Shown here: in pieces, positions 53,388 through 61,866 of the stretch | Layout: every line of letters starts with the position of its first letter | Position numbering within the stretch: the stretch's first letter is position 1 | From: CAZNUM01 sp964539305 | GTDB lineage: Bacteria; Fidelibacterota; Marinisomatia; Marinisomatales; TCS55 | Direction: 5' to 3' | DNA length: 64,000 nt | Assembly (NCBI GenBank): GCA_964539305.1 | Contig: CAZIIM010000007.1 | Coordinates: 1 to 64,000, forward strand | The notes under the pieces: model-generated | Told to the model about the DNA's origin: nothing | The model's database searches: none | Seen by the model: only the letters and a program-made list of their open reading frames with translations | Made by a program: the position numbers and the translations under genes

Positions 53388-53896
53388 AACGGGTACAATT
53401 AATTATGGCTGTCGTCATATTTGGAACGATGCTGTCGGCCCAGCCCGGTCATCCGGAAGGACCTGGAGGCCAGTACGGTCAAAAGATGGAAATGATGGCG
53501 ATCTGGAAAATGACTGAATACCTTAATTTATCTGAGGAGCAGGCGGAAAAATTTTTTCCACGGTTAAAAGATCATCGCCAATCCATGGAAGATCTCAACA
53601 AACAGGAAAAGGAATTATTTAAGCCTTTGGCGGATAAAATCAAGGATGGAAAAGAAATCAGTAAATCCGAATTAAAAACGGTTCTGGACAAAGTAGAGAA
53701 ACTGGAAGAAAAGCGAACAAAACAGAAAAACAAGTTTGTCCGGAATATGGGTGATATTCTGACTCCCACCCAGCAGGTGAAACTTATCCTGTTTGAAGGG
53801 CGGATGAAAAAAGCAATTAAGGATCGGATGCGGGAGTACCAGCGGGGACCGGATCATCCCAGAAAACGCAATAGAATGGGAAGGCGCCCCTTTTAA
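53384..53896 (+). CDS. Spy/CnrX-like periplasmic sensor or chaperone
   Basis: 170 aa. Signal peptide ends about LSAQ, then a Gly/Pro/His-rich stretch (PGHPEGPGGQYGQKMEMM), a helical hairpin with LNLSEEQAEKFFPRLKDH and LTPTQQVKLILFEGRM, and a basic tail ending RMGRRPF. This is the LTxxQ pattern of Spy/CpxP/CnrX proteins. His and Met residues near the N-terminus could bind metal. It is coupled (ATGA) to the anti-sigma candidate, completing a three-gene sensing module. Confidence 0.75.
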   Translation: MKRVQLIMAVVIFGTMLSAQPGHPEGPGGQYGQKMEMMAIWKMTEYLNLSEEQAEKFFPRLKDHRQSMEDLNKQEKELFKPLADKIKDGKEISKSELKTVLDKVEKLEEKRTKQKNKFVRNMGDILTPTQQVKLILFEGRMKKAIKDRMREYQRGPDHPRKRNRMGRRPF

Positions 53897-53911
53897 TTTG
53901 TAGACAGAATA

Positions 53912-53940
53912 AAAAAAGCCCCGATTCCCGGGGCTTTTTT
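53912..53940. terminator. Bidirectional intrinsic terminator
   Basis: GCCCCG (53918-53923) pairs with CGGGGC (53929-53934) around ATTCC, flanked by A6-7 and T6 runs. It ends the sigma operon (+) and can also end msrA (-). Confidence 0.9.
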
Positions 53941-53981
53941 ATTAACCAATATGGAGAGGCGAAAAGTTAAAACAATATCAA

Positions 53982-54605
53982 TTATTCAAAAATTCCACCG
54001 TGTTTTTTTAACTTTTCCAACTTAGGGCGGATCACGAAAGTACAATAAGGAACATTGGGATTATTCTGGTAATAATCCTGGTGGTAATTCTCTGCCCGGT
54101 AGAATTTGGTAAACGGGACGATTTCCGTAACAATAGGTTTTTTATAATTCTTAGCTGCGCGTGCTTTTGACTGTTCCGCCTGTTCCTGCTGCTCCTTGTT
54201 GTGGTAGAAAATCATGGAGCGGTATTGTGATCCGATATCAGCTCCTTGCCGATTGGGCGTCGTGGGATCATGCGCCTGCCAGAAAATGTCCAGAATCTGT
54301 TGGTAGGAAATCACCTTGGGATCAAATTGGATCTGGCAGACTTCTGCATGGCCTGTATTCCCAGCGCTCACTTCCTGATAAGTTGGATTTTCCACGTGTC
54401 CGCCGGCATATCCGGAAATAACATCGTGGACTCCCTCCACCCGCTCAAAAACAGCTTCAATGCACCAGAAACAGCCTCCCGCCAGAGTAGCTGTTTCCAA
54501 AGTTGATTGATCATTCATGGTTGCATCCTCGTTGGATTGGATTTGGCTTGTCCCCAAAGCAAACAGCAGGATGAAAGCCAGCGTATGATAGGAACGGTTT
54601 CGCAT
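53982..54605 (-). CDS. msrA: Exported peptide methionine sulfoxide reductase A
   Basis: Reduces methionine-S-sulfoxide. Catalytic Cys45 is in the motif GGCFWCIEA; SGYAGGHVENPTY and the AEVCQIQFDP segment are typical. The C-terminus PNVPYCTFVIRP contains another cysteine that may resolve the sulfenic acid. The first 24 residues form a signal peptide, so the protein probably works outside the cytoplasm; an internal Met30 could start a cytosolic form. It is adjacent to the Spy-like operon, in opposite direction. Confidence 0.92.
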   Translation of the reverse strand: MRNRSYHTLAFILLFALGTSQIQSNEDATMNDQSTLETATLAGGCFWCIEAVFERVEGVHDVISGYAGGHVENPTYQEVSAGNTGHAEVCQIQFDPKVISYQQILDIFWQAHDPTTPNRQGADIGSQYRSMIFYHNKEQQEQAEQSKARAAKNYKKPIVTEIVPFTKFYRAENYHQDYYQNNPNVPYCTFVIRPKLEKLKKHGGIFE

Positions 54606-54710
54606 GATTCCGGCGGGAACTTATCATGAAATCGAAAGGATTACTACAACCGTTTTAACTGCTGGTGGAAGGCGGGAGCGGATCTACCACGCCAAAGAAC
54701 GATCTATTTT

Positions 54711-56090
54711 TTATAGTTCTTTTAATTCTTTCAGCAGATCGGTGAGCATCTGTTTTGCGTCGCCGAAGACCATAATCGTATTGTCATAGCCGAAGAGTTC
54801 ATTCTGAATTCCTGCAAATCCTGGATTCATGGTTCGCTTATTCACAATGACGGTCCGGGCCTTGTCCACATCCAGAATGGGCATACCGTAGATTGGACTG
54901 GATTTATCATGGCGAGCCGCCGGATTAACCACATCATTGGCGCCTAGAACTATGGCCACGTCACAATCTTCGAATTCAGGATTAGCTTGATCCAGATCCA
55001 GCAGCTTGTCATAGGAAACATTGGCTTCTGCCAACAGGACATTCATATGCCCGGGCATTCGACCGGCAACGGGGTGAATCGCATAAAGGACCGTTTTACC
55101 CATACTTTCCAGATAGTCGGCAACTTCCCGGGCGGCGTGTTGCGCCTGGGCCACGGCCAACCCGTATCCGGGAGCAATAATAATTTTATCGGCTGCTTCC
55201 AGGATCATGGCTGCTTCTTCCGTAGAAGACCGTTTAATATTAATCTGCTTGGCTTCTCCAGCCCCTGATTCCTGCTCCAATCCTACCGCACCGAAAACAA
55301 CATTTGCCAGGGAGCGGTTCATCCCTTTGCACATGATATTGGTAAGGATGATGCCAGAGGCCCCTACCAAAGCACCACTAATAATGAGCCCATTATTCAA
55401 GAGGACGAAACCGGTGGCTGCCGCTGCTATTCCCGAGTAGGAGTTTAACAACGATATCACCACGGGCATATCGGCCCCACCGATGGGGATCGTCAGGGTG
55501 ACCCCGAGAAGGGCAGACAGGAAGATTACCCCGTAGAACAGGGTGAGCTCGGCAGAGGGATTCACAACCATCAGAACGCCGGAGAGGACCAGCAGAATTG
55601 CAATCACGGCATTTAATACCTGTTGACCGGTGAAGACAATTGGTTTCCCAGAGATAAATCCCTGCAATTTTCCAAAGGCAATAAAACTACCCGTAAAGGT
55701 CAGGGTACCAACGAAGACACTTAAAACGATGGTGGTGGTCAGAAAAGTGGTCTGGGCTTCAGTGCCGTATTTGGTAAATAGTTCGGCTGCAGCCACCAGG
55801 GCCGAGGCACCACCACCAAAGCCGTTGAAAATAGCCACCATCTGGGGCATCTGAGTCATTTCAACTTTAATAGCGAAAGTGGCGCCGATGATGGTTCCAA
55901 TGATCATTCCAATGGCAATCGTGCGAAAATCAAGGCCCCCATAGGATATGAGCGTCGCCACAATGGCGATTAGCATTCCCACGGCCGCAATGGTATTGCC
56001 GGTCCGGGCTGTTTTGGGGGAACTGAGTCGCTTTAAGCCGAGAATGAAAAGGACGGCTGCCAGTACGTAAGCAAGATTCGTGTATTCCAT
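54711..56090 (-). CDS. pntB: NAD(P) transhydrogenase beta subunit
   Basis: Membrane and NADP(H)-binding subunit of proton-translocating transhydrogenase, 459 aa. Eight or nine helices fill the first about 270 residues (for example IGMIIGTIIGATFAIKVEMTQMPQM). The C-terminal NADP domain has APGYGLAVAQAQHA, KVLYAIHPVAGRMPGHMNVLLAE (here KTVLYAIHPVAGRMPGHM) and the GANDVVNPAA motif. Last of three minus-strand pnt genes. Confidence 0.95.
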   Translation of the reverse strand: MEYTNLAYVLAAVLFILGLKRLSSPKTARTGNTIAAVGMLIAIVATLISYGGLDFRTIAIGMIIGTIIGATFAIKVEMTQMPQMVAIFNGFGGGASALVAAAELFTKYGTEAQTTFLTTTIVLSVFVGTLTFTGSFIAFGKLQGFISGKPIVFTGQQVLNAVIAILLVLSGVLMVVNPSAELTLFYGVIFLSALLGVTLTIPIGGADMPVVISLLNSYSGIAAAATGFVLLNNGLIISGALVGASGIILTNIMCKGMNRSLANVVFGAVGLEQESGAGEAKQINIKRSSTEEAAMILEAADKIIIAPGYGLAVAQAQHAAREVADYLESMGKTVLYAIHPVAGRMPGHMNVLLAEANVSYDKLLDLDQANPEFEDCDVAIVLGANDVVNPAARHDKSSPIYGMPILDVDKARTVIVNKRTMNPGFAGIQNELFGYDNTIMVFGDAKQMLTDLLKELKEL

Positions 56091-56099
56091 GATAATTCT

Positions 56100-56372
56100 C
56101 TATTTCCGCTTGAACATTTTAAGCATCCGGTCAGTGACCAGAAAACCACCGACGACATTGATAGTGGCAAAGATCACAGCGACCAGTCCGAGCCAGGTTC
56201 CAATCTCGCCCCCGACGGTTGTGGCAATGATGGCTCCCACAATGGAGATCCCTGAAATGGCATTTGACCCGGACATCAGAGGTGTGTGAAGGGTGGGGGG
56301 GACTTTGGTAATGACTTCAAAGCCCACAAAGATTGCCAGGATAAAAACGGTTAAAATATTGACCATATCCAT
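56100..56372 (-). CDS. pntAB: NAD(P) transhydrogenase alpha subunit, membrane part
   Basis: 90-aa protein with three transmembrane helices (ILTVFILAIFVGFEVI; the GSNAISGISIVGAI and ATINVVGGFLVTDRML segments). In many bacteria this piece is fused to PntAA; here it is a separate gene, as in Rhodospirillum-like split enzymes. Spacing is 12 nt from pntAA and 9 nt from pntB. AAGGAATAA upstream is a likely ribosome binding site. Confidence 0.93.
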   Translation of the reverse strand: MDMVNILTVFILAIFVGFEVITKVPPTLHTPLMSGSNAISGISIVGAIIATTVGGEIGTWLGLVAVIFATINVVGGFLVTDRMLKMFKRK

Positions 56373-56384
56373 GAAGATTATTCC

Positions 56385-57521
56385 TTATTGATTTTGAATG
56401 GCTTCCTGCGTGAGGGTATTGACAATTTTCCCCTGGTGGGTGAACAGGGCACCGGAGATGATTTCATCTTCCAGGTCCAGATTCAGTTTCCCTTCAGGGA
56501 ACAGGTACTTAATAAAACTGATTATGTTTTTGGCATACAACTGGGAGGCGTGGGTCGGCATGGTCGCCGGTAAATTCAAAGATCCATCGATCACGACGCC
56601 ATTATGAACCGTAATTTCACCTTTTTGAGTCAATTCACAATTGCCCCCGTTTTCTGCTGCCAGATCCATGATGACGGATCCAGGCTTCATTGTTTCCACC
56701 ATATCCGTAGGTATTAGGATGGGAGCCGGACGCCCCGGAATCAGGGCTGTTGTGATGACCAGATCCGATTTGGAAATATGCTCTTTGATTAAAGCCCGCT
56801 GTTTGCGTTTATATTCTTCCGAAGTTTCTTTGGCGTAACCCCCTTCACCCACACCCTCGGTGGATTCCGGTTCCACTTCCACAAATTTTGCACCGAGACT
56901 CTCCACCTGCTCTTTGACAACGGGACGGACATCGAAGGCTTCCACTTGAGCTCCCAATCGTTTGGCGGTGGCAATAGCCTGAAGACCAGCAACACCCGCC
57001 CCCAGAACCAGGACCTTTGCGGGAGGAATGGTTCCGGCAGCAGTCATTAGCAAAGGCATGTAAATGGGGAGGTGGCTGGCACCCAGTAGAACCGCCTTGT
57101 AACCGGCGATATTGCTCTGGGAACTGAGTGCATCCATGGGTTGAGCCAGTGTAGTCCGGGGGATCAAGTGCATGGAAAATGCAGTAATCTCTTTGGCCAC
57201 AAATTTTTTCACCAGTTCCAGCTCCTTGGTTGTCTGGAGCAGGGAAACGTAAACACTGCCTTTTTTCAGTAAATCAATTTCCTCGAGGGTAGCAGGAGCT
57301 ACTTTGAGGGTCAGATCAGCTGACTGGAACAGGGTGGAGGCATCGGAGACCAAAGCGGCCCCGGCTGCTTCATATTCCCCATCCTGATAATGGGCTTCCA
57401 CGCCGGCCCCGGTCTGGACCTGGACCGTCATCCCCAGTTTTACCAATTCTTTGACTGTGGCTGGAATTGCGGCGACCCGCCGTTCCCCCGGGAGGGATTC
57501 TTTAGGAATGGCAACTATCAT
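56385..57521 (-). CDS. pntAA: NAD(P) transhydrogenase alpha subunit, NAD(H)-binding part
   Basis: 378-aa soluble subunit. Residues near the N-terminus (IPKESLPGERRVAAIPATV) and the Rossmann VLVLGAGVAGLQAIATAKRLGA bind NAD(H) (shown here as LGAGVAGLQAI). EVEPESTEGVGEGGYAKETSEE is the mobile loop region in shortened form (GVGEGGYAKE). Uses the proton gradient to reduce NADP with NADH. Start has AAGGATTC upstream. Order pntAA-pntAB-pntB is one operon. Confidence 0.95.
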   Translation of the reverse strand: MIVAIPKESLPGERRVAAIPATVKELVKLGMTVQVQTGAGVEAHYQDGEYEAAGAALVSDASTLFQSADLTLKVAPATLEEIDLLKKGSVYVSLLQTTKELELVKKFVAKEITAFSMHLIPRTTLAQPMDALSSQSNIAGYKAVLLGASHLPIYMPLLMTAAGTIPPAKVLVLGAGVAGLQAIATAKRLGAQVEAFDVRPVVKEQVESLGAKFVEVEPESTEGVGEGGYAKETSEEYKRKQRALIKEHISKSDLVITTALIPGRPAPILIPTDMVETMKPGSVIMDLAAENGGNCELTQKGEITVHNGVVIDGSLNLPATMPTHASQLYAKNIISFIKYLFPEGKLNLDLEDEIISGALFTHQGKIVNTLTQEAIQNQ

Positions 57522-57708
57522 GAATGAATCCTTAAAAATGCGATTTTGAGGTTAAACTAGAGTCTGAATTTAAAAATAAATCCCCATTTACAAGGAAAAT
57601 TAAGATTCACTACTCTTGTTTTTTTAAACCTGGGAATATTGTAGATGGAGTTCGGATTATTAAAACAAAACCGTTAAAATTATACTGATAAAGAAACACG
57701 ATTCTTTT

Positions 57709-59450
57709 ATGAAGAGCACCACCCCACTTCTGATTTGTTTTTCGATCTGGTTTCACGCCTGTGCCCCGGTGCCTGAAATTGTGGACCGGTATGAAAATAA
57801 CCAGAAAAAAACGGTTCAGTATGTGCGAAAAGGGACCGTACTCAAGCGGGTCGAATATTACCCCGATGGAAAAATCCTGTCCGTAACCAATATGGCTCAA
57901 AGTCGGCCAAATGGGAATTATGTCCAATATTACCCGAATGGAAATGAAGCGGTCAAAGGTCACTTTAAACGGGGCAGGAAAGAGGGCCGCTGGACATGGT
58001 TGTCTCTTGATGGCAAGGCGGATTCGGTACGGACCTACAAGAATGGAATTCTGGACGGACTGTGGCGGGATTACTCTTCAGGGGTATTGGTCGTCGAAAA
58101 GAACTACCACTTGGGAAAACTGGAAGGCAAGTACCGGGTNNNNNNNNNNNNNNNNNNNNNNNNNNNNNNNNNNNNNNNNNNNNNNNNNNNNNNNNNNNNN
58201 NNNNNNNNNNNNNNNNNNNNNNNNNNNNNNNNNNNNNNNTATTGGTCGTCGAAAAGAACTACCACTTGGGAAAACTGGAAGGCAAGTACCGGGTATATTC
58301 CGGACCAAAGCAACTGAAAGTGAAAGGATCCTACCGTCAGGATTTGCCCCATGGAGAATGGATCTGGTGGGGGGAAAACGGTGAAAAGGAACGCTTGGTC
58401 ACTTTTGATAATGGAAGAAAAAGCGGGAAAGTAAAGGTTTGGAATAACGCTGGGGAAAAAGTGATTGAGGGGCAATTTACGCAGGACCTGAAAACAGATA
58501 CCTGGAAATGGTATCGGGAAGGAAACCAGTTGGATTCACTGGTTACCTACCGGAATGGAATTCCGGATGGGCTCTTTAAAGTCTGGCATCAGAATGGTGA
58601 ACTGGCAGTCAAAGGCTTCTTCCTGGAAGGGAAGGAAGAGGGTACGTGGAAATGGTGGTCTGAAACGGGTATTTTGGATTCGTTGAAAACCTTTTCCCGA
58701 GGACGTTTAAACGGACCGCGGAAGGTTTATTTCAGCAACGGTCAACTGGCTCTCTCTCAAACATTTCAGGATTCGACGCTCCAGGGGGAGGAAACAACTT
58801 ATTTTCCCTCCGGTGCCCTGGAGTCCAGGATTACATATGACAATGGAGAAAAGTCAGGTGAATATGAAATTTATGCCCGTCCCGGTCTACCGGAGGAACT
58901 GGGCACTTACGTGGAGGGAAAACCCCATGGTAAAATTCAGCGGTGGTATTCCACCGGTGTTCCTGCTTCCACAGCCACCTACCGGGAAGGGACATTGCAT
59001 GGTATTATGCGGGTTTATTCTCCTTCCAAAGTCATTGTACAGGAATCTTACTATGTGGAAGGGAAGCCCCATTCCAGATTCGATTACTTTAATAATCATC
59101 GGTTAAAACAGGTCCAGATTTTTCGATCGGGGAAACCGGTGTATACCCGGAGATGGAATGAATTGGGCGTTGAATTAACCGATAAAAGCAGTCTGACCGG
59201 GTTTCATTTGAAACGAAAATATTTTCCATCCGGTAAACTGAAGTATGAATGCACTTACAAGGGGGATCAAAAGCACGGGATGGAATGGTGGTTCCTGGAG
59301 AACGGGCGGCCCAGGAAGGTCCAGTTATATGTTGAAGGTGAGCTCGTTTTGGAACGCCTTTGGAACGACGATTCAAGTCTTTCGGAAGATAAGGTCTATG
59401 ACCAGGGAAAACTGGTGGTGGAAATCCATCCGGAATCTGCTGAGAAATAA
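57709..59450 (+). CDS. MORN/YwqK-like repeat lipoprotein, interrupted by a false assembly gap
   Basis: Leader (MKSTTPLLICFSIWFHAC) ends in a lipoprotein-like Cys, then tandem repeats of about 22-24 residues, each with a G-x-W-x-x-Y/W-x-x-x-G-x-L and N-G-x-x-x-G pattern (for example TWKWYREGNQLDSLVTYRNG and TWKWWSETGILDSL), as in toxin_YwqK/MORN proteins. A 100-N gap splits the frame. The 55 bp before it (58085-58139) equal the 55 bp after it (58240-58294). Joining the copies restores one frame of 528 residues (1587 nt). Role of the protein is unknown; such repeats often organise at membranes or bind partners. Confidence 0.8.
58085..58294. repeat. Identical 55-bp flanks around a 100-N scaffold gap
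   Basis: 58085-58139 and 58240-58294 are identical over 55 bp; the Ns fill 58140-58239 exactly. The offset of 155 nt is frame +2, which is why the two halves appear in different frames. This is best explained as overlapping contig ends that were scaffolded instead of merged. It is not a biological repeat. Confidence 0.9.
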
Positions 59451-59478
59451 ACCTGTGATTCACTAAATTCCCGCCCCT

Positions 59479-60522
59479 ATGGAAGCAAAATTCGTGGAAT
59501 ATATTATGACCTGGGCACCGCCGGTGCTGATTCTGGTCGTTGGTACACTGGCGGGCTGGTTGTTTAAACGTTACGTCTACCAACGGCTGAAAGCTCTCGC
59601 GGATCGAACCAGCTGGAAGGGGGATGACGTTGTTTTTAATGCCATCCAATCCCATATCGTACTCTGGTTTTTCCTGGCCTCTTTCTACGTGGCTGCCCGT
59701 GGGGTGAAAATTGCCAGTCCTTACAACGACTACCTGGGTCACCTCATCCTGGCGATTTTAATTATGTCTGTGACCTTGGCGGCCTCGAAAATATCAGTTG
59801 GCCTCTTGGAATACTGGGCGAAAAAAGAGGGGACCAACCTACCCTCAACCACAATTTTCGTCAACCTGGCCAGAATTATAATTATTTCCATCGGTGTCCT
59901 GGTTATTCTTCAGTCCTTTAAAATTTCGATTACGCCGTTCCTTACTGCTTTAGGGGTTGGTGGATTGGCTGTTTCGCTGGCACTGAAAGATACGTTATCA
60001 GATTTTTTCGCCGGGCTGCATATCCTTCTATCCCAAAAAGTGAAACCGGGCGATTTCATTGAGCTGGATAGCGGTGAACGGGGATATGTGCAGAATATTA
60101 CCTGGCGCCATACCACCCTCATGGAACGGACCAATAATGTCATTACCATCCCGAATGCCAAACTATCGGCCGCCACTGTCAAGAATTATGATCGGGGTGA
60201 CCCCAGCTTTTCTGTCCGGATCCCCCTGGGTGTTTCTTACGACAGCGATCTTGACCGTGTCCTGGAAGTCACAAAAGAGGTGGCTTTGGATGTGGTCCAG
60301 CATGTGAAAGGGGCAAAAAAGGATGAACCACCGATCGTTCGTTTTTTCGAGTTTGGCGATTCCAGCATCAACCTGAAGGTTTATTTCAGAGGGGAACGGT
60401 ACGGGGACCAGCATCCCATTATCGACGAATTTATTCAACGGGTCCACAAGCGCTATGCCCAGGAAGGAATTGAAATTCCCTTCCCCATCCGGACCCTAAT
60501 ACACAAGAATGAATTGTCATGA
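59479..60522 (+). CDS. MscS-family mechanosensitive channel
   Basis: 347 aa. Four hydrophobic segments precede the MscS core: VSLALKDTLSDFFAGLHI (pore-lining helix TM3 with the G/A pattern LGVGGLAVSLAL), then KPGDFIELDSGERGYVQNITW (beta domain start) and TNNVITIPNAKLSAATVKNY. Opens under membrane tension to release solutes. The stop overlaps the DUF423 start by 4 nt. Confidence 0.92.
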   Translation: MEAKFVEYIMTWAPPVLILVVGTLAGWLFKRYVYQRLKALADRTSWKGDDVVFNAIQSHIVLWFFLASFYVAARGVKIASPYNDYLGHLILAILIMSVTLAASKISVGLLEYWAKKEGTNLPSTTIFVNLARIIIISIGVLVILQSFKISITPFLTALGVGGLAVSLALKDTLSDFFAGLHILLSQKVKPGDFIELDSGERGYVQNITWRHTTLMERTNNVITIPNAKLSAATVKNYDRGDPSFSVRIPLGVSYDSDLDRVLEVTKEVALDVVQHVKGAKKDEPPIVRFFEFGDSSINLKVYFRGERYGDQHPIIDEFIQRVHKRYAQEGIEIPFPIRTLIHKNELS

Positions 60523-60887
60523 AGAACTGGATTATTTTCGGCAACCTTCTCTCGGCGCTGGCCGTGATTTTGGGCGCATTTGGTGCCCATGCGCTGAAAG
60601 CACGGATTACTCCGGAGGATTTAGCCATTTTTGAAACCGGGGTCAAATACCACTTTTATCATGCCCTGGGATTAATACTCATTGGACTGATTGGATTCCA
60701 TTACTCCCCTCAGCTTCTCAGACTCCCGGCGATTGCCTTATCGTTGGGAATTCTGCTGTTTTCCGGAAGTCTTTATTTAATGGTACTCAGCGGTGCGCGG
60801 TGGCTGGGGGCGGTGACACCTCTGGGGGGTGTGGCGTTTATTGCAGGCTGGTTATTGCTGGCGTTCAATCTGTATCGCTCTTCTTGA
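60519..60887 (+). CDS. DUF423 small membrane protein
   Basis: 122 aa with four transmembrane helices. LSALAVILGAFGAHALK and ETGVKYHFYHALGLILIG are the family signature; TPLGGVAFIAGWLLLAF ends it. Function unknown. Coupled to the mscS-like gene (ATGA), suggesting a shared osmotic or membrane context. Confidence 0.88.
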   Translation: MKNWIIFGNLLSALAVILGAFGAHALKARITPEDLAIFETGVKYHFYHALGLILIGLIGFHYSPQLLRLPAIALSLGILLFSGSLYLMVLSGARWLGAVTPLGGVAFIAGWLLLAFNLYRSS

Positions 60888-60947
60888 GTGATATAATTGT
60901 TGACGGGGTTAAGGGTATCAAATTCGGCTTTCAATTCAGTGTGAGCG

Positions 60948-61385
60948 ATGGAATTAAGGATTAAACCATTTTCGCCGGAAGTGCGGACACGGTATGAGGA
61001 TCATGGTCATTTCCACGATGGGGATGCCGGTCTGGATTTATTCATTGTCCAGGAACAAACCATTCATGCTGGCGAAACAGCCTTCATCCACCTTCAGATC
61101 GCCTGTGAGTCAGTAGAGGGGACCCCGTATTTACTCATGCCGCGATCCAGTATTTCCAAAACACCCCTACGTCAGTGTAATTCCGTCGGATTGATTGATG
61201 GAGGCTACCGGGGAGAACTTATCGCCGCGGTGGACAATATTAAAGCGGAGGATTACACCGTAAAGCCGGGTGAACGCCTTTTTCAGATTGTGGCTATGGA
61301 TGGTTCCCCCATCCATTTTAAGCTGGTGGAAACGCTTTCAGAAACCAGTCGCGGAGCGGGCGGTTTCGGCAGCACCGGGAAATAA
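60948..61385 (+). CDS. dut: Deoxyuridine 5'-triphosphate nucleotidohydrolase (dUTPase)
   Basis: 145 aa homotrimeric dUTPase. All five motifs are visible: DAGLDLF (1), MPRSSISKTP (2), GLIDGGYRGEL (3, with the catalytic Asp), ERLFQIV (4) and RGAGGFGSTG (5). Motif 3 reads DGGYRG where DSDYRG is usual, and the region between motifs 1 and 2 is a little longer. Hydrolyses dUTP to dUMP. Its terminus is 42 nt before the CIRCE element of groESL. Confidence 0.93.
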   Translation: MELRIKPFSPEVRTRYEDHGHFHDGDAGLDLFIVQEQTIHAGETAFIHLQIACESVEGTPYLLMPRSSISKTPLRQCNSVGLIDGGYRGELIAAVDNIKAEDYTVKPGERLFQIVAMDGSPIHFKLVETLSETSRGAGGFGSTGK

Positions 61386-61426
61386 GTCTAACCCTTTTTA
61401 AGGCTTAATCACCACAATTTAACTTT

Positions 61427-61453
61427 TTAGCACTCTAGCTATAAGAGTGCTAA
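61427..61453 (+). promoter_or_regulatory. CIRCE operator (HrcA-binding) upstream of groES
   Basis: The inverted repeat TTAGCACTC (61427-61435), a 9-nt spacer TAGCTATAA, and GAGTGCTAA (61445-61453) match the CIRCE consensus exactly. A TATAAG -10-like box (61440-61445) lies inside it and TTTAAC sits 16 nt upstream at 61418-61423, so HrcA would cover the promoter. hrcA itself is not in this window. Confidence 0.97.
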
Positions 61454-61561
61454 AAATCATTGATATCCTTTCCCATTCAACTTTAATTTCACCGCTGCAT
61501 TTTTAACCTAGATCAGCATTTTAAGTACTAACCTATTAATCCAAATAAAGGGAGAAAAAAT

Positions 61562-61852
61562 ATGAGTCCGAAGATCAAACCTTTAGCAGACCGTGTTGTG
61601 GTAGAAGCAGCACCGGCTGAAGAGAAATCCAGTGGCGGGATTATTCTTCCCGACACCGCACAGGAGAAACCCCAACAGGGGACTGTGATAGCTGTCGGTC
61701 CCGGAAAAATCAGTGATTCCGGAGTCACAATCAAGATGTCTGTGAAAGTGGGCGATAAAGTTCTGTACGGAAAATATTCCGGGACGGAAGTGACCTATGA
61801 TGGTAAGGAATATATGATTATGCGCGAGAGTGATATTCTCGCAGTTTTATAA
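61562..61852 (+). CDS. groES: Co-chaperonin GroES
   Basis: 96-aa lid subunit for GroEL. MSPKIKPLADRVVVE at the start, GGIILPDTAQEKPQQGTV (mobile loop region), GDKVLYGKYSGTEV and DILAVL at the end are standard. SD AAAGGGAGAAAA precedes ATG 61562. CIRCE lies 109 nt upstream; groEL follows after 14 nt. Confidence 0.98.
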   Translation: MSPKIKPLADRVVVEAAPAEEKSSGGIILPDTAQEKPQQGTVIAVGPGKISDSGVTIKMSVKVGDKVLYGKYSGTEVTYDGKEYMIMRESDILAVL

Positions 61853-61866
61853 GGAGGAACTAGAAA

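Noticed and set aside
58085..58294. Direct 55-bp repeat as biological repeat or duplicated MORN unit
   Set aside because: Copies are base-identical, sit exactly at both sides of 100 N, and other repeats in the protein differ from each other. Assembly overlap explains it better.
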